Shown in pieces: positions 62,319-64,000 of a stretch of DNA of 64,000 nucleotides (within the stretch, counting starts at the first letter, position 1; each line of letters opens with the position of its first letter). A program made the translations under genes and the position numbers. The notes under the pieces are model-generated. The model had not been told where the DNA came from and made no database searches. It worked only from the letters and a program-made list of their open reading frames with translations. The DNA comes from Patiriisocius_A hiemis. GTDB lineage: Bacteria > Bacteroidota > Bacteroidia > Flavobacteriales > Flavobacteriaceae. The stretch spans positions 558,001 through 622,000 of the forward strand of contig NZ_JAVRHZ010000001.1 in the NCBI RefSeq assembly GCF_031846325.1, given 5' to 3'.

Positions 62319-62732
62319 ATGGAAGCTCGCGATCTTACTTTATTGAAATTACGTCCCAATATCCCATCTGCTAAGGTAAATGATGGTATGAGCGACGAAG
62401 AGATGTTTCAGAATGCAACGCTACGTCCTATTGCAAAACTTCAGAATAACTTGTTGGTTGAAGTCTTTAAAAACTATATCAAAAAACACAAAAATGTATT
62501 TTACGACCTCTCTATAGAGAAACGTCTAGATTATATAGATAATGCCATCCACAAGGATATGAAGTTTAGAAATGGACTTAAAGGAATTATTATTGGGCAA
62601 TTTACGATAGATGAATATAAAGTCTACACAGATAATTCTTCGGCACTTAATAAGCGTATGATGAATATTGTAAAAGAGCGTCTTAAAAGTAACGTACAGC
62701 TGTTAGAGCCTTCTTCTTTACTTGCTAGTTAG
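62319..62732 (+). CDS. Conserved small cytosolic protein of unknown function
   Basis: The 137-residue protein, starting MEARDLTLLKLRPNIPSAKV, is mainly helical and has no signal or membrane segment. Conserved-looking stretches are MSDEEMFQNATLRPI and KFRNGLKGIIIGQFT. Relatives are sometimes labelled glyoxalase, but I see no vicinal-oxygen-chelate metal residues, so that name is not supported. It is divergent from the aldehyde dehydrogenase gene and ends two bases before the convergent DUF2461 gene. Confidence 0.83.
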   Translation: MEARDLTLLKLRPNIPSAKVNDGMSDEEMFQNATLRPIAKLQNNLLVEVFKNYIKKHKNVFYDLSIEKRLDYIDNAIHKDMKFRNGLKGIIIGQFTIDEYKVYTDNSSALNKRMMNIVKERLKSNVQLLEPSSLLAS

Positions 62733-62734
62733 TT

Positions 62735-63409
62735 TTACTCTAATAGAGAAACTCCATTTAAATCTGTAGTTAATACTTCGCTCATATAATCGAAGTATGG
62801 ACGTAGCAATTGAAAGTGATACAATAGTTTTTCTGAAAAATCTTCGGAAAAAACCTCTTTGTCTGTAAATTGATGTGTTACAAAGTAACTTTTTAAACGG
62901 ATTAGGTCTATATTAGGGTCTTCTTTGCTGAAGCCCTTAGGAGCTGTTTTTACTTTATATTCTTGATTAAAACCACCAAATGCTTTTTTAAATTTTGGAG
63001 CATCTAGAATACTTCTAACTTCTGAAGCATCCATCTCAAACTCTTTTCTAATGCGTAATAAATCTTTAGGCTCTGGATCAAAAAAGCCTCCAGCCATTAA
63101 GGAGTTACCGGGCTCTAGTCGTAAATAGTAGCCACCTCTACGGTGTGCACCTGCCCTACTAAAACTTACACTTCTATGTACATTGTAAGGTGTTTTGTCT
63201 TTGCTAAAGCGTATATCTCTATTTATTCTAAAAACCTTGACTTTTGCTATCTCATCATTCTTATTAAGACCTTTCTCAATTTCTGCATAAAAGGCTTTTA
63301 ACTGTTTTTCATTTTTTTGATACTCCTTTTTATGCTCCTGCATCCAATCTCTGTGGTTGTTCTTTTTAAGTTTTTCTAAAAATTGAAATGAAGACGTTGG
63401 GATGTTCAT
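62735..63409 (-). CDS. DUF2461 domain-containing protein
   Basis: The 224-residue protein matches DUF2461 (TIGR02453): the start MNIPTSSFQFLEKLKKNNHRDWMQEHKKEY, the central RINRDIRFSKDKTPYNVHRS and YYLRLEPGNSLMAGGFFDPE blocks are the family's hallmark. It is cytosolic, and its function is unknown. It follows the PfpI-like gene on the same strand, but a clear terminator (63431-63461) separates them. Confidence 0.93.
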   Translation of the reverse strand: MNIPTSSFQFLEKLKKNNHRDWMQEHKKEYQKNEKQLKAFYAEIEKGLNKNDEIAKVKVFRINRDIRFSKDKTPYNVHRSVSFSRAGAHRRGGYYLRLEPGNSLMAGGFFDPEPKDLLRIRKEFEMDASEVRSILDAPKFKKAFGGFNQEYKVKTAPKGFSKEDPNIDLIRLKSYFVTHQFTDKEVFSEDFSEKLLYHFQLLRPYFDYMSEVLTTDLNGVSLLE

Positions 63410-63430
63410 AGTAAGTTTTTTATAAATATA

Positions 63431-63461
63431 AAAAAATCGCTGCAGGTGCAGCGATTTTTTG
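63431..63461. terminator. Bidirectional intrinsic terminator
   Basis: AATCGCTGC and GCAGCGATT form a 9-base stem around AGGT, with a run of A before and of T after. It terminates the PfpI-like gene read on the minus strand. Confidence 0.9.
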
Positions 63462-63481
63462 TTTTAGGGATATTATACTAC

Positions 63482-64000
63482 TTATGCATGTTGTAGTTCG
63501 TGTTTACCTTCTTTAATCTCTTCGATTAATTTTGCATTAAATGCTGGAAGATCGTCTGGATTTCGGCTTGTTACTAATGCTTCATCAACAACAACCTCTT
63601 TATCTACCCATAATGCTCCCGCATTTTGAAGGTCTGTTTTTATTGAGTTATACGATGTCAAAGTTCTTCCTTTAACTACATCTGCTTCAATTAATAATTG
63701 CGGTGCATGGCAAATAGCGGCTACAGGCTTACTTTGCTTAAAGAAATCTCTAATAAATGTTAATGCATCATCATTCTGGCGTAATATATCTGGGTTAATT
63801 ACTCCACCAGGTAACATTAACGCATCATAATCTTTTGCTGAAACATTATTTAAGGTATTGGTTACAGTATATTCATTAGACCAATTTCCGTCATTCCAAC
63901 CTTTAATTGTTCCACTCTTATCACTAATTATATCTACTGTGAATCCTTCAGATTCCATTGCTTGTTTAGGAGATTTTAATTCACTTTCTTCAAAACCATT
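63482..64000 (-). CDS. DJ-1/PfpI family protein, 5' end beyond the window
   Basis: The reading frame is open to the window edge, with 172 residues visible. The stretch VAAICHAPQLLIEADVV holds the nucleophile cysteine of the AxCHxP elbow, and LMLPGGVINPDIL and TSRNPDDLPAF are typical of the YhbO/PfpI group, often described as proteases or protein deglycases. The ATG at 63958 is internal, because the preceding 14 codons (FEESELKSPKQA) continue the known fold. The N-terminal first strand is missing here. Confidence 0.9.
   Translation of the reverse strand, partial: NGFEESELKSPKQAMESEGFTVDIISDKSGTIKGWNDGNWSNEYTVTNTLNNVSAKDYDALMLPGGVINPDILRQNDDALTFIRDFFKQSKPVAAICHAPQLLIEADVVKGRTLTSYNSIKTDLQNAGALWVDKEVVVDEALVTSRNPDDLPAFNAKLIEEIKEGKHELQHA

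Noticed and set aside
62319..62732. Glyoxalase
   Set aside because: No metal-binding residues or repeated beta-alpha-beta-beta-beta units of that family are visible.

Overview
The window is AT-rich chromosomal DNA from a member of the Bacteroidota, almost certainly the family Flavobacteriaceae. The evidence is the fused lpxC-fabZ gene, the type IX secretion regulator porX, a DUF5117-type zinc metalloprotease, a DUF5916 outer-membrane protein, Bacteroidota-style promoters (TTG about 20 bases before TAnnTTTG) and the near absence of Shine-Dalgarno sequences. Protein families typical of this group appear throughout. I see no rRNA, tRNA, CRISPR array, transposase or phage gene.

Layout. 0-5.9 kb: lipid A synthesis (lpxC-fabZ, lpxD), an HD hydrolase, porX and tsaE. 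6-13.3 kb: a small lipoprotein overlapping a membrane protein, alanine dehydrogenase, proline dehydrogenase, aroB, DinB, an Lrp/AsnC regulator and an M14 peptidase. 13.3-22.2 kb: a Xre-type regulator with operator-like palindromes, TerC, mscL, topoisomerase IV (parE, parC), ychF. 22.2-30 kb: two tandem alpha/beta hydrolases, a PAS kinase, ferredoxin and LuxC-like acyl-CoA reductase back to back, serC-serA, DUF937. 30-34.3 kb: a run of envelope genes ending in a His/Cys-rich secreted protein, a TonB-dependent receptor and a lipoprotein, which looks like a metal uptake set. 34.3-53.4 kb: metalloprotease, folE-msrA, DUF5916 protein, LolD-like ATPase with a TIGR02757 gene lacking a normal start codon, two tandem GAF kinases (the second frameshifted in an A8 tract), BatA-like protein, a dihydroorotase homologue without its metal ligands, several hydrolases, bcp and an endonuclease III without its iron-sulfur cysteines.

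53.4-60.8 kb is the accessory region and the most interesting part. Eight real genes, all on the minus strand and functionally unrelated, are separated by six long imperfect palindromes of 68 to 199 bases. Each palindrome is bounded by an inverted core (AAC ... GTT, usually GCACAAC ... GTTGTGC). For each cassette the first core of the palindrome after its gene(s) is complementary to the first bases of that same cassette, and this pairing is specific to the cassette. That is the signature of integron gene cassettes with attC sites. No integrase is present, so the region reads as an integrase-less cassette cluster between nth and an aldehyde dehydrogenase gene. Cargo includes a methyltransferase, a HEPN-like protein, a beta-lactamase-fold serine hydrolase lipoprotein, a second lipoprotein, a three-gene unit (CDF metal exporter, Crp/Fnr regulator, DUF2892 membrane protein) and a DUF6090-like membrane protein.

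60.8-64 kb returns to ordinary chromosome: aldehyde dehydrogenase, a conserved small protein, DUF2461 and a PfpI/DJ-1 family protein cut by the right edge.
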